Shown one piece after another: positions 8,465 through 17,388 of a stretch of DNA of 64,000 nt. Made by a program: the position numbers and the translations under genes. The DNA lies in assembly GCF_000600295.1 (NCBI RefSeq), contig NZ_JEMG01000001.1:777920-841919 (forward strand). The letters are read 5' to 3'. This DNA comes from Hylemonella gracilis str. Niagara R (GTDB taxonomy: Bacteria; Pseudomonadota; Gammaproteobacteria; Burkholderiales; Burkholderiaceae_C). Within the stretch, counting starts at the first letter, position 1. Each line of letters starts with the position of its first letter. The notes below the pieces were generated by a model. It was given only the letters and a program-made list of their open reading frames with translations, had not been told where the DNA came from and did no database searches.

Positions 8465-9544
8465 TCAGTCCCGTGCCGGGAACGTCACCACATGGTCCAC
8501 CTCGGGCCGGATGCCGATCCATTCGCCGATGCGGTGGTTGTGATGGCTGGGCACATGGGCCAGCACGGTCTGGCCATTGGCCAGGCGCAGGGTGTAGAGG
8601 AATTCCGAGCCGCGGAAGGCCTTGCGCAGGATCTCCGCCTTCACTGGCGCGCTGTCGTCGTGCACGATGTCGTCGGCGCGCAGCAGGATGTCGCGGCCCT
8701 CGCCTGGGTGGGCGTCGGCGAAGTGGCTGGAATTCACCTCGCTCAGTTCTCCCAGCGGTGTCTGCACGACGACACGGCCATTGACCTCGCTGACGGTCGC
8801 GGGTGCGAACACGCCATGGCCGATGAAGTCCGCCACGAAGCGCGTGGCTGGCCGGTGGTAGAGCGTGTAGGCGTCAGCCCATTGGTGCAGGCGACCTTCG
8901 TGCATGACGCCGATGTGGTCGCCGATGGCGAAGGCCTCCAGTTGGTCGTGCGTGACGAACAGCGCCGTGGCCTGCGCCGCCTTGAGGATGGTGCGCACCT
9001 CGTGCGCCAGGCGCTCGCGCAGGTCCACGTCGAGGTTGGAGAAGGGCTCGTCCAGCAGCAGCAGCTGGGGCCGCGGCGCCAGCGCGCGGGCCAGGGCCAC
9101 GCGTTGCTGCTGCCCGCCGGAGAGTTCATGCGGGTAGCGTGCCTCGTAGCCTTCCAGGCCCACCAGGGCCAGCACCTCGCGCACGCGGGCCTGGCGTTCC
9201 GCGGCGTCCGGCTTGGGCTTGAGGTGTTCCAGGCCAAAACCGACGTTGCGCGCCACCGTCAGGTGGGGAAAGAGCGCATAGTCCTGGAACACCATGCCGA
9301 TGCGGCGTTCCTCGGGCGGCAACTGCAGGCCCGCGCTGCCGACCACGCGGCCCTGCAGGCGGATCTCGCCGCCGCTGACCTGCTCCAGACCGGCCACGGT
9401 GCGCAGCAGCGTGGTCTTGCCGCAGCCCGAAGGGCCGATCAACACACCGATGTCACCCGCGTTCAATTGCAGCGACACACCGCGCACGGCGGACTGGGGC
9501 GCGCCCGCGTAGCGCACATCGAGGTCTTGGACTTCCAGGAACAT
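8465..9544 (-). CDS. ABC transporter ATP-binding protein, FbpC-like
   Basis: 359 residues from ATG 9544 (upstream TTG/ATG codons at 9568 and 9553 are possible). Walker A is GPSGCGKTT, the signature LSGGQQQRVALARAL, and Walker B LLLLDEPFSNLD. A C-terminal regulatory TOBE-like domain of about 120 residues follows, as in iron(III) and other CUT1/Fbp-type ATPases. It is divergent from its permease partner at 9663. No substrate-binding protein is adjacent, so iron as substrate is inferred only from family resemblance. Confidence 0.85.
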   Translation of the reverse strand: MFLEVQDLDVRYAGAPQSAVRGVSLQLNAGDIGVLIGPSGCGKTTLLRTVAGLEQVSGGEIRLQGRVVGSAGLQLPPEERRIGMVFQDYALFPHLTVARNVGFGLEHLKPKPDAAERQARVREVLALVGLEGYEARYPHELSGGQQQRVALARALAPRPQLLLLDEPFSNLDVDLRERLAHEVRTILKAAQATALFVTHDQLEAFAIGDHIGVMHEGRLHQWADAYTLYHRPATRFVADFIGHGVFAPATVSEVNGRVVVQTPLGELSEVNSSHFADAHPGEGRDILLRADDIVHDDSAPVKAEILRKAFRGSEFLYTLRLANGQTVLAHVPSHHNHRIGEWIGIRPEVDHVVTFPARD

Positions 9545-9551
9545 GGAGAGC

Positions 9552-9569
9552 ATTGTAGATGCGTACAAT
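9552..9569. promoter_or_regulatory. Inverted repeat between divergent Fbp-like ATPase and permease
   Basis: ATTGTA-GATGCG-TACAAT is a perfect six-base inverted repeat with a six-base spacer, lying just upstream of the ATPase start at 9544 and before the permease. Position and symmetry suggest an operator for a dimeric regulator controlling both genes. It does not match a Fur box. Confidence 0.4.
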
Positions 9570-9662
9570 TCTCAATTGCTCCGGGCGGCCTTGTGGCCCT
9601 GCGTTAACCTCGCCGAGCCCACTTCCGCTTCCGCCCCCGCCTTCCATCCCAAGTTCTCCCCC

Positions 9663-11384
9663 GTGCCTCTTTCTTTCCCGTCTTCCGCATGGTCCCAGTG
9701 CCTGGCCTGGCTGCGTCCGGTCCTTCTGTTGGTGTTCACGGCCTTGCTGATGCTGCCGGTGCTGGCCTTGTTCGTCGCCTGGTGGCCGGGCGACCTGACG
9801 CCCTGGATGGGCGTGGGCGGCCTGGAGGAGGGCGTGCGCGCGCTGGACGTGGTGCGCGAGATGGCGTCTTCCGTCCTCCCGCGGTACATCGGCACCACCT
9901 TGCTGCTGTGTCTGCTGGTGGGCCTGGGCGTGACCCTGGTGGGGCTCGCCACGGCGGCGGCCGTCACCCTGTTCGACTTTCCAGGCCGGCGCTTTTTTGA
10001 GTGGGCGCTGCTTCTGCCCCTGGCCATGCCGGCCTATGTGGTGGCCTACGCCTACACGGACTTCCTGCAGTACAGCGGTGCCTTCCAGCAGGGCCTGCGG
10101 GCGCTGACCGGCGCTGAGGGTCGCATGTTCCCCGAGATCCGCAACACCTGGGGCGCCGCCTGGGTGCTGACGTTCTCCTTGTATCCCTACGTCTACTTGT
10201 TGGCACGCACCGCACTGGCCGAACGCGCCGCGCATTTGATGGAAGCCGCGCGCCTGCTCGGCGCGCCGCTGCGCGCCCGCGTGCGCATGGTGGCCCTACC
10301 CCTGGCGCGTCCCGCCGTGGCCGCGGGCGTGGCGCTGGCCCTGATGGAGACGCTGGCCGATTTTGGCGTGTCCAGCTACTTCGGCATCCAGACCTTCACC
10401 GCCGGCATCTACAAGGCCTGGCTGGCCATGGACCACCGCATCGCCGCCGCGCAACTGTCGACCTTGCTGCTGGGCGCGGTGGCCGTGTTGCTGTGGCTGG
10501 AGCAACGCTCGCGCGCGCGCCTGCGTTTCGTCACGGCGCGCGGTGGCGCGGGCGGCGCCGCAGCCTCGGGCGAGCAAGCGCGGCCCGTGAATCTGCAAGG
10601 TGCGGGCTGGGGCGGGCTGTCCTGGGGACGGTGGGGGGCCTGGCTGGTCTGCGCGCTGCCCATCGTCATGGGCTTTGTCGCGCCCGTGCTCTTCATGCTG
10701 CACCCGCTGCTGGGCAACTGGGCCGACTTGCCCTGGGACCGCTTTCTGGGCTGGGCCGCCAACAGCGTGCGCCTGGGTCTGATCGCCGCCGTGCTGGCCG
10801 TGGCCGTGGCCTTGCTGCTGGCCTTCGCGCTGCGCCGCCGGCCCGATCCGCTGACGCGCGGCGTGGTCCGCATCGCCGGCCTGGGTTACGCCGTGCCGGG
10901 CGCCGTGGTTGTGGTCGGCCTGCTGCTGCCCGTGGGCTGGGTGCAGACGAACTGGCCGAGCAGCAGCCTCTCGTACTGGATCACCGCCACCTCGCTGGGC
11001 ATCGTCTGGGCCTACCTGGTGCGCTTCACCGCCGTCGCGCTGGAGTCCGTGCAGAGCGGCTACGCGCGCATCCCGCCCAGCCTGGACGACAGCGCGCGCC
11101 TGCTGGGCGCGGGCGGCTGGGGCCTGCTGACGCGCGTGCACGGCCCGCTGCTGCGTCGCCCGCTGATCGCGGCAACCCTGCTGGTTTTCGTGGACGTGAT
11201 GAAGGAACTGCCCGCCACCCTGGTGCTGCGTCCCTTCAACAGCGACACCCTGGCCGTGGTGACCTACCAGTTGGCACGCGACGAGCGCCTGGGTGAAGCC
11301 GCCCTGCCCGCGCTGGCCCTGGTGCTGGTGGGCCTGATTCCGGTGGTGATGCTGAGCCGGGCCTTGCGCAGCCGTCCGGCCTGA
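9663..11384 (+). CDS. ABC transporter permease, FbpB-like (fused double permease)
   Basis: Two permease domains in one chain, each with its EAA-type loop: EAARLLGAPLRARVRMVALPLARP in the first half and DDSARLLGAGGWGLLTRVHGPLLRRP in the second. About twelve membrane segments. This is the layout of FbpB-type iron permeases. The frame is open from ATG 9543, but that start would lie over the inverted repeat and the ATPase start; GTG 9663, directly before the first hydrophobic segment, is preferred (573 residues). No periplasmic binding protein lies nearby. Confidence 0.82.
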   Translation: MPLSFPSSAWSQCLAWLRPVLLLVFTALLMLPVLALFVAWWPGDLTPWMGVGGLEEGVRALDVVREMASSVLPRYIGTTLLLCLLVGLGVTLVGLATAAAVTLFDFPGRRFFEWALLLPLAMPAYVVAYAYTDFLQYSGAFQQGLRALTGAEGRMFPEIRNTWGAAWVLTFSLYPYVYLLARTALAERAAHLMEAARLLGAPLRARVRMVALPLARPAVAAGVALALMETLADFGVSSYFGIQTFTAGIYKAWLAMDHRIAAAQLSTLLLGAVAVLLWLEQRSRARLRFVTARGGAGGAAASGEQARPVNLQGAGWGGLSWGRWGAWLVCALPIVMGFVAPVLFMLHPLLGNWADLPWDRFLGWAANSVRLGLIAAVLAVAVALLLAFALRRRPDPLTRGVVRIAGLGYAVPGAVVVVGLLLPVGWVQTNWPSSSLSYWITATSLGIVWAYLVRFTAVALESVQSGYARIPPSLDDSARLLGAGGWGLLTRVHGPLLRRPLIAATLLVFVDVMKELPATLVLRPFNSDTLAVVTYQLARDERLGEAALPALALVLVGLIPVVMLSRALRSRPA

Positions 11385-11424
11385 GGCTGCGGGCGGGAGC
11401 GCGCCAGACGCTTGGCTGCCGCGC

Positions 11425-11817
11425 TCAGCGCTTGAGCGTCGAGTAGTAGAAGGCCACGGCCTCGATCTCCGCGTCCGTCAGACCCAGGGTGATCTGCTGC
11501 ATCACGGTGGACGGCCGCCGGCCGTCGCGGAAGTCGCGCAACTGCAGCACCATGTACCCCCGAGGGAGCGCGACCAGCGGAGGAATGATGGAATCCTTCG
11601 GGGGGCGGCCCTCGGTGCCATGGCAGGTAGCGCAGACGGCGGCCAGGGTGCGCTGCCGCGCCAGGCTGAACGCGGGCGGCGCGGCGCTCTGGATGGCCGG
11701 TGCACGAGCCTCGGCCGCCTGTTGCGCCTGCGCCCGGGCGTCGCCGGTGGAAGCGCAGCCTTGGACCACGAGCAACAAGCCCATCAGCAACGCGGTAGAA
11801 CGGGGGCGGGTCAGCAT
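11425..11817 (-). CDS. Lipoprotein cytochrome c (single haem)
   Basis: 130 residues. A lipoprotein signal ([15 protein letters not shown]) places it on the periplasmic face of a membrane. One haem motif CATCHG follows a mature N-terminus, and a Met-containing C-terminal region ([27 protein letters not shown]) gives the class I c-type cytochrome pattern with a distal Met ligand. It would carry electrons; its partner is not in the window. ATG 11817 is chosen because it begins the signal peptide. It is divergent from dtd, 22 bases away. Confidence 0.8.
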   Translation of the reverse strand: MLTRPRSTALLMGLLLVVQGCASTGDARAQAQQAAEARAPAIQSAAPPAFSLARQRTLAAVCATCHGTEGRPPKDSIIPPLVALPRGYMVLQLRDFRDGRRPSTVMQQITLGLTDAEIEAVAFYYSTLKR

Positions 11818-11839
11818 GGGCCGGGTTATAAACCTTCTC

Positions 11840-12280
11840 ATGCTCGCTTTACTGCAACGTGTGAAAGAAGCCCGCGTCGACGTCGCGGGCCAAACCGTCG
11901 GTGCCATTGATCAAGGACTGCTGGTGCTGCTCTGCGCCGAGCGCGGCGACAGCGAGGCCGTGGCCGACAAGCTGCTGGCCAAGATCCTCAAGCTGCGCAT
12001 CTTTTCGGATGACGCCGGGAAGATGAACAAGAGTGTGGTGGATGTGGGTGGAGGCCTGCTCATCGTCAGCCAGTTCACGCTGGCTGCCGACACCTCCAGT
12101 GGCAACCGGCCCAGCTTCACCAATGCCGCGCCGCCAGACGAGGGGCGCAGGCTGTACGACTACTTCGTGGCCCAGGCGCGGAGTTCACATCCTGTTGTTC
12201 AGACTGGGCAGTTCGCGGCGGACATGCAGGTGCATCTGGTCAATGACGGGCCGGTGACGGTGCCTTTGGCAATCAATTGA
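11840..12280 (+). CDS. dtd: D-aminoacyl-tRNA deacylase
   Basis: 146 residues. Removes D-amino acids (and Gly from tRNA-Ala) mischarged on tRNA. The two diagnostic motifs are present: [17 protein letters not shown] near residues 77-93 and the C-terminal NDGPVTV, which carries the Gly-Pro cis motif. The frame is open far upstream, but the ATG at 11840 gives the family N-terminus [15 protein letters not shown] and the normal length. Confidence 0.95.
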   Translation: MLALLQRVKEARVDVAGQTVGAIDQGLLVLLCAERGDSEAVADKLLAKILKLRIFSDDAGKMNKSVVDVGGGLLIVSQFTLAADTSSGNRPSFTNAAPPDEGRRLYDYFVAQARSSHPVVQTGQFAADMQVHLVNDGPVTVPLAIN

Positions 12281-12323
12281 TAGCGCTAAAGGATGCCAAT
12301 ATTTGTCAACGTGAGAGGTGGAA

Positions 12324-13037
12324 ATGAAGCTTGAGAGGGGTTTGATTGTCTCCGTAGTTGTTGGATTTTTAATCACGTCCCTTTTGTGGATATGGAACTT
12401 CCGTACCTCCACTATTTCAGGAAATCCTTCCGATTGGGGCGCATTTGGTGACTACCTTGGTGGTGTTCTTTCTCCAGTGTTGGCTTTCGTCAGTTTTGTA
12501 GGGTTGCTGTTAACTATCCGTACACAGCGTTCTGACGCAGACATAGCAAGAATTGTGAATGACGATCGAGAGTACTTTGAGCATGCTGTGCGTTGCATGC
12601 AGCGTGCGTATGAGGTGCTCACGAATGATGGGAAATCGTCAATCCCTGTGAGGGATAGATTGAAGTGGTTGACGTCAGCAAGGCTACTGCTGACGGGTGG
12701 AAAGAATGCGAGCCGAATCTCTTGTCACTCACAAGGGCTAAAAGATACTTACATTGGTGAAGAAGAGTACTGGCGTAGAAGGTTCTATGAACTACTGGAA
12801 CCAATCTCACCTGGAAGTGTGGGGGCCCATAAGAACTATTTTGAAACAGATGAGTCTGAGCTGGCGGCTGGAATAGAAGAACGTTCTATCAAGGTGATCT
12901 ATGACTTCATTGACTGGCCGAATGAAATGCCTGATCCGATTGATGAGGTACCGTATTACTCCAAGGAAGAGTTGCAACGAATGAAGGCAGGTATGCGGGG
13001 TATTGCCGACTATGTAAATTCTTGGAGGCAAGTGTAA
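12324..13037 (+). CDS. Membrane-anchored protein with putative phage abortive-infection-like N-terminus
   Basis: 237 residues, ATG 12324 with AGAGGTGG upstream. Two membrane helices at residues about 8-25 and 43-65 flank the motif DWGAFGDYLGGVLSPVLAF; this tryptophan/GxFGDxxGG hairpin is shared with proteins annotated as putative phage abortive infection (putAbiC) and related defence-associated membrane proteins. The soluble remainder (about 170 residues) I do not recognise. The gene is visibly AT-richer than both neighbours and sits alone between the core genes dtd and ybeY, which suggests transfer. Defence function is inference from the N-terminus and setting only. Confidence 0.7.
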   Translation: MKLERGLIVSVVVGFLITSLLWIWNFRTSTISGNPSDWGAFGDYLGGVLSPVLAFVSFVGLLLTIRTQRSDADIARIVNDDREYFEHAVRCMQRAYEVLTNDGKSSIPVRDRLKWLTSARLLLTGGKNASRISCHSQGLKDTYIGEEEYWRRRFYELLEPISPGSVGAHKNYFETDESELAAGIEERSIKVIYDFIDWPNEMPDPIDEVPYYSKEELQRMKAGMRGIADYVNSWRQV

Positions 13038-13068
13038 GGATGATTTTTGTAGTCTTTTTAAGAAAAAA

Positions 13069-13563
13069 TTAGTACGGACTTGTATACCCCATCCCCTCCA
13101 TCAACAACACCTCCAGCGCCTCCATCTCCAGCGCATCGCTTTCGCTGGTCTCATGGTCGTACCCCTGCGCATGCAGGGTGCCGTGCACCAGCAGATGGGC
13201 GTAGTGTTCTTCCAGCGTCTTGTTCTGTTCCTTCGCTTCCTTGGCCACCACGCTCGCGCAGAGCACGAGGTCGGCGGTGACGACCGGCTCCTGCGTGTAG
13301 TCGAAGGTCAGGACGTTGGTGGCGTAGTCCTTGTTCCGGTAGTCGCGGTTGAGCGCGCGGCCTTCGGCGGCGCCGACGACACGCACGGTGATCTCGGCAT
13401 CGCGCAACAGGGCCATGCGCATCCAGCGCGTGACGCGGGCCTTGCCCAGAAGCTTCTTGTGCGCTTCGGGCACGGCGGCGCCGAACTGCAGGTCCAGCGC
13501 AAGATCCGGCAGATCGTTGGACGGATGGGCAGACGAGCGAGTCGTGCGTGGGCTGGCTTTCAT
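13069..13563 (-). CDS. ybeY: Endoribonuclease YbeY (rRNA maturation)
   Basis: 164 residues. The zinc site [15 protein letters not shown] (His-x3-His-x5-His) is near residue 125, as expected for YbeY, which processes the 3' end of 16S rRNA. Its start overlaps the end of the PhoH gene by four bases, the usual phoH-ybeY coupling. It converges with the AT-rich gene at 12324; the 31-base gap holds a T-rich run. Confidence 0.94.
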   Translation of the reverse strand: MKASPRTTRSSAHPSNDLPDLALDLQFGAAVPEAHKKLLGKARVTRWMRMALLRDAEITVRVVGAAEGRALNRDYRNKDYATNVLTFDYTQEPVVTADLVLCASVVAKEAKEQNKTLEEHYAHLLVHGTLHAQGYDHETSESDALEMEALEVLLMEGMGYTSPY

Positions 13564-14516
13564 GCGCGGTCTCCGGCGTGTGTACTTTCAGTCCGGCGCT
13601 TGTCGTAGGCATCGACGATGCGCGCGACCAGGGGGTGGCGCACCACATCGATGCTGGTGAAGCGGCAGATGGCGATGCCCTTGACGCGTTTGAGCACGCG
13701 TTCGGCGTCGACCAGACCGCTCAGCTGTGTCTTGGGCAGGTCGATCTGGCTCACGTCCCCCGTGACGACGGCGCGCGCGCCGAAGCCGATGCGGGTCAGG
13801 AACATCTTCATCTGCTCGGGCGTGGTGTTCTGCGCTTCGTCGAGGATGACGAAGGCATTGTTCAGCGTGCGCCCGCGCATGAAGGCCAGGGGCGCGATTT
13901 CGAGTGCGTTGCGTTCGAAGGCCTTTTGCACTTTCTCGAAACCCATCAGGTCGTAGAGCGCGTCGTAGAGCGGGCGCAGGTACGGGTCCACCTTTTGCGT
14001 CAGGTCACCGGGCAGGAAGCCCAGGCGTTCCCCGGCTTCCACGGCCGGGCGCGTTAGCACGATGCGCTGCACCGCGCTGCGTTCCAGCGCATCGACGGCG
14101 GCGGCCACGGCCAGGTAGGTTTTGCCGGTGCCCGCGGGGCCGATGCCGAAGGTGATGTCGTGGTTGGCGATGCTCTCCATGTAGTGCGCCTGATTGGGCG
14201 TGCGGGCGCGCAGGTCCTGCCGCCGGGTGTGCAGGACTTCGCCACCGTCGTCCAGCGTCATGCTGCTGTCGCCCGCGAGCATGAGCTGCACATGGTCCGG
14301 CTGCACGGGGCGCGCCGCCATCTCATACAGCGCCTGCAGCACTTCGAGCGCGCGTTGCGCGGGTTTCTTCGCGCCGTCGATCTTGAACTGCTCGTGCCGG
14401 TGGGCGATCTTGACCAGCAGCGCGGTTTCGATGGTGCGCAGGTGCTCGTCGGCGGGGCCGCAGAGATTGGCCAGGCGTGTGTTGTTGGGCGGGGTGAAAT
14501 CGTGGCGCAGGATCAT
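13560..14516 (-). CDS. ybeZ: PhoH family ATPase (YbeZ)
   Basis: 318 residues. Walker [12 protein letters not shown] near residue 124 and Walker [14 protein letters not shown]. YbeZ works with YbeY in rRNA processing and stress. The N-terminal ~90 residues contain a KH-like stretch common to bacterial PhoH proteins. The first start of the operon phoH-ybeY; divergent from ruvA. Confidence 0.93.
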   Translation of the reverse strand: MILRHDFTPPNNTRLANLCGPADEHLRTIETALLVKIAHRHEQFKIDGAKKPAQRALEVLQALYEMAARPVQPDHVQLMLAGDSSMTLDDGGEVLHTRRQDLRARTPNQAHYMESIANHDITFGIGPAGTGKTYLAVAAAVDALERSAVQRIVLTRPAVEAGERLGFLPGDLTQKVDPYLRPLYDALYDLMGFEKVQKAFERNALEIAPLAFMRGRTLNNAFVILDEAQNTTPEQMKMFLTRIGFGARAVVTGDVSQIDLPKTQLSGLVDAERVLKRVKGIAICRFTSIDVVRHPLVARIVDAYDKRRTESTHAGDRA

Positions 14517-14576
14517 TGGGATGCAGGGGTGGATAATTTCCGGTCGGTTTCAAACACAGTGAATGATAGGTTCCCC

Positions 14577-15161
14577 ATGATCGGCAGGCTTTCCGGCACC
14601 CTACTCGCGAAAAATCCCCCCGAGGTCCTGGTGGACTGCCACGGCGTGGGCTACGAGGTGCAGGTGTCCATGAACACCTTCTACCACCTGCCCGCGCTGG
14701 GCCAGCCCGTGACGCTGCTCACGCACTTCGTGGTGCGCGAGGACGCGCAACTGCTCTACGGCTTCGGCGAGGACGCCGAGCGCGCCGCCTTCCGCGAGCT
14801 GATCAAGGTCAGCGGCGTGGGGCCGCGCACGGCGCTGGCCGTGCTCTCGGGCATGAGCGTGGCCGAGCTGGCCCAGGCCGTGACCCAGCAGGAGATGGGC
14901 CGCTTGCTCAAGGCGCCCGGCGTGGGCAAGAAGACGGCGGAGCGTCTGCTGCTGGAGCTCAAGGGCAAGCTCGGCGCCGACATCGGCGTGGCGGGGGCTG
15001 GCGCGGCTGCGGTGGCGCATGACGCGCAGGCCGATATCCAGCAGGCCTTGCTGGCCCTGGGTTACAGCGACAAGGAGGCGGCCGCCGCGCTCAAGGCCTT
15101 GCCCAAGGACGTGGACGTGAGCGACGGCATCCGCCTCGCGCTGAAGTCGCTTGCCAAATGA
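14577..15161 (+). CDS. ruvA: Holliday junction branch migration protein RuvA
   Basis: 194 residues beginning [21 protein letters not shown], the OB-fold domain. Two helix-hairpin-helix motifs follow: GVGPRTA and [18 protein letters not shown]. Domain III, which contacts RuvB, is [22 protein letters not shown] to the end. RuvA tetramers bind the four-way junction and load RuvB, which here lies 19.6 kb downstream rather than adjacent. The long open frame upstream of 14577 is not part of the gene. Confidence 0.96.
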   Translation: MIGRLSGTLLAKNPPEVLVDCHGVGYEVQVSMNTFYHLPALGQPVTLLTHFVVREDAQLLYGFGEDAERAAFRELIKVSGVGPRTALAVLSGMSVAELAQAVTQQEMGRLLKAPGVGKKTAERLLLELKGKLGADIGVAGAGAAAVAHDAQADIQQALLALGYSDKEAAAALKALPKDVDVSDGIRLALKSLAK

Positions 15162-15189
15162 AAACAGGCCCTGCGTGCAGGGCCTGTTT
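15162..15189. terminator. Bidirectional terminator hairpin between ruvA and carbonic anhydrase
   Basis: A 13-base perfect stem (AAACAGGCCCTGC, GT loop, complementary arm) starts directly after the ruvA stop. The A-rich start and T-rich end allow termination in both directions, serving ruvA and the convergent gene that ends at 15237. Confidence 0.85.
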
Positions 15190-15236
15190 CAGTTCAACTC
15201 AGCTGGGCTGGCCGTTTGGCCAGCGTGGCCCCGGAC

Positions 15237-16502
15237 TCAGTTTGCGGGCATCGCGCCCGTGAGCGTGATGGCGTCGCGGATGGTGCGGCTGTTGCGCGGC
15301 TGCAGCGGACGGGCCGTTTTGCTGTAGAGCTGGTTGTACATGTAAAGCTGCTCGGGGCTGATCTGCACCGGCTGCTTGAGCACCAGCCACAACACGCCCT
15401 CAGTGCAGGGCGGCGTGGTCAGCGAACCGAAGTAGGAGTAATAACGCTGGTCCTTCGGCAGGATGTCGTTGATGTCCACCAGGTCGGGCGGCAGGCGCAC
15501 GCTGTCGCTCGGTCCCAGGGGCATGTGGGTCCAGACTCTTTCGACCAGGGCGTTGGGCTCACCGGTCTCGAACAGCACCGTCACCACGGCCAGCTGGCCC
15601 ATGTCGTTCTTGTGCACGAAGTGCGCGCCCAGTGGGAAACGCTGGCCGTTGATGGTTTCTTCGGCCGGGGCGTGGAAGTGGAACTGCAGTAGCCGGTACT
15701 TGGTGTTGCGCACGCTCAGCACGTTGTCGGTGTTGTAGACCTTGACTTCGATGCCGTGGCCCGTGTCGGTGACCGTGCCCTTGCTGGGTTTGTAGGTGAA
15801 CAGCAGCGGCTCGGCCGGACCCTTGAGGGTGTCATCGTCGCGGATGGCGATGGGTGACTGCATCTTGCCCTTGCCGCACATGGCGTATTCGGGCTTGAGC
15901 TTGTGCCAGTTCTGCGGGCCACCCAGGCCTTCGTAGCTCCAGTGCTCGGGCAGTTCGGGTTCCGGCGGGGTCTTGGGTTTGGGTGCGGGCAGGGGTTTGG
16001 CGCGGATCACGATGCCCGGGGCGTTGCGCGGGTTCGAGGATTGCGCCAGGCGGGCCTGGCCCTGCTGTTCGGCCTTGCGCGTCTGCGCGCTGGTGGTGGG
16101 CTTGCTGCCTTGCGGCGCGGCGCCAGGGTTCTTCGGCGGTTGCGTGCCGGGAGCCATGCCGCCGCTGCTGCTGTTCTGGTCGATGATGATGTTGAGCTGC
16201 TTGCCCGTGGCGTCGCCGCCGTTCATCGCGTCCTTGATCTGGTTGGCGATGGTGTTGCTGCCGCCCTCCACGCGGACCGGGGCCGCTTCGGTCGCGGGCT
16301 GGCGTACAGGGCTGGTCGCCACGTCGGCCTGAGGGGCGACTGGAAGACTGACAGGGCCGCCAGCGCTTTGCGAGGAGGGCGCCTGGGCCTGGGCATGACC
16401 GAGTACGGGTGCCAGGGCGGTGGCGATCAGGGCCAGCACGGCGGCGCCGGTGAACAAGGCGTGCAACTGCTGGCGCAAGGACGGTGCGGTGCGTGTTTTC
16501 AT
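15237..16502 (-). CDS. Alpha-class carbonic anhydrase with long N-terminal extension
   Basis: 421 residues. A signal peptide (about residues 1-38, ending GHAQA) sends it to the periplasm. Residues 40-185 are a Pro/Ser/Ala/Gln-rich low-complexity stretch. The enzyme domain begins about residue 187 (HWSYEG), with zinc ligands H275 and H277 in QFHFHAP and H294 in AHFVH, then SLTTPPCTEGVLWLVL. It hydrates CO2. Typical bacterial alpha enzymes are about 220-250 residues, so the extension is unusual; it might anchor or space the enzyme at the cell surface. Converges with ruvA across a terminator. Confidence 0.9.
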   Translation of the reverse strand: MKTRTAPSLRQQLHALFTGAAVLALIATALAPVLGHAQAQAPSSQSAGGPVSLPVAPQADVATSPVRQPATEAAPVRVEGGSNTIANQIKDAMNGGDATGKQLNIIIDQNSSSGGMAPGTQPPKNPGAAPQGSKPTTSAQTRKAEQQGQARLAQSSNPRNAPGIVIRAKPLPAPKPKTPPEPELPEHWSYEGLGGPQNWHKLKPEYAMCGKGKMQSPIAIRDDDTLKGPAEPLLFTYKPSKGTVTDTGHGIEVKVYNTDNVLSVRNTKYRLLQFHFHAPAEETINGQRFPLGAHFVHKNDMGQLAVVTVLFETGEPNALVERVWTHMPLGPSDSVRLPPDLVDINDILPKDQRYYSYFGSLTTPPCTEGVLWLVLKQPVQISPEQLYMYNQLYSKTARPLQPRNSRTIRDAITLTGAMPAN

Positions 16503-16701
16503 GGTTGTCGTGATCCCGATTTCCCGTGGTCTGGTCCGGATTCGCGGATGAATTGCGAAATCCTATAGGACTCGTCATCCTATCGGCAAGCCGGGGGAGG
16601 TACTTGAGCGCTATATTTTCTGCTGCGCGCATGACAGCCGGGCATTTCGGGTATTTTCCCGCAGGTCACCCCATCGCGGCGGCGCCTGGCCCGGGATCGG
16701 C

Positions 16702-17388
16702 TCAGGCCGGGAAACCTTGCCGCCAGCCCGCCAGCAAGTCCTGCGAGGTCATGACCAGCCCCAGGTGCAGGGACACCATGGACAGCGCGGCCGACTCCAG
16801 GTGGTCGTCGGTCCCGCGCACCAGATCGCGCAGCACGATCACGCGGTAGTTGAGGTTGTTGGCGTCGAAGGCGCTGTTGAGCACGCAGCAGTCGGTGAAA
16901 CCACCGTCGAACACCACGGTGCTGATGCGCTGGTTGCGCAGCAGGAAGTCCAGGTCGGTCGGGTAGAAGGCCGACAGCCTGCGCTTGTTCTCGACCCGCA
17001 GGTCCTGGGGCAGCACCTCGGTCACCCACTCGGTCCAGGGGCTCCCTTCGATGGCATGGGCCGCGGCGTTCGGAATCGGGCCGACATGCAGCGGGAAGGT
17101 GCGCCGCCATGCGGCCGGGATGCCGGCCAGGTCGTCCGCGCCACCGGCGCGCAGCACCGACTTGATGTGCACGATGGGCACGCCCAGCGCCCGCGCCTGG
17201 CGGTGAAAGGCGTCGATGGGCGCGACCACGTCGCGCGCACGCGGCGCGGGGCAAGGGCAATCGGGGCTGTCTTCCAGATGGCCCCGGTGCATGTCGATGG
17301 ACAGAACCGCCGTGCTGGCCGGGTCCAGGTAATCGCGGAAATCGGCGGCCGGCACCTCGCGCGGCTGGTCGTAGACCCAGACTTTCAT
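16702..17388 (-). CDS. Isochorismatase-family cysteine hydrolase (last gene of BMP transporter operon)
   Basis: 228 residues. The catalytic triad of the family is visible: Asp in AVLSIDMHRGH, Lys in VENKRRLSAFYPTDLD, and Cys in GGFTDCCVLNSAFDA. Members hydrolyse C-N bonds (nicotinamide, ureidoacrylate, N-carbamoyl compounds, biuret). It belongs to the same superfamily as RutB at 32546 but has a different Cys motif, so the substrate should differ. ATG 17388 overlaps the upstream permease by four bases; the much longer open frame is an artefact. Probably acts on a product of what the transporter brings in. Confidence 0.82.
   Translation of the reverse strand: MKVWVYDQPREVPAADFRDYLDPASTAVLSIDMHRGHLEDSPDCPCPAPRARDVVAPIDAFHRQARALGVPIVHIKSVLRAGGADDLAGIPAAWRRTFPLHVGPIPNAAAHAIEGSPWTEWVTEVLPQDLRVENKRRLSAFYPTDLDFLLRNQRISTVVFDGGFTDCCVLNSAFDANNLNYRVIVLRDLVRGTDDHLESAALSMVSLHLGLVMTSQDLLAGWRQGFPA

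Noticed and set aside
9552-9569. Fur box for the Fbp-like transporter
   Set aside because: The palindrome does not resemble GATAATGATAATCATTATC; it is kept only as an unassigned inverted repeat.
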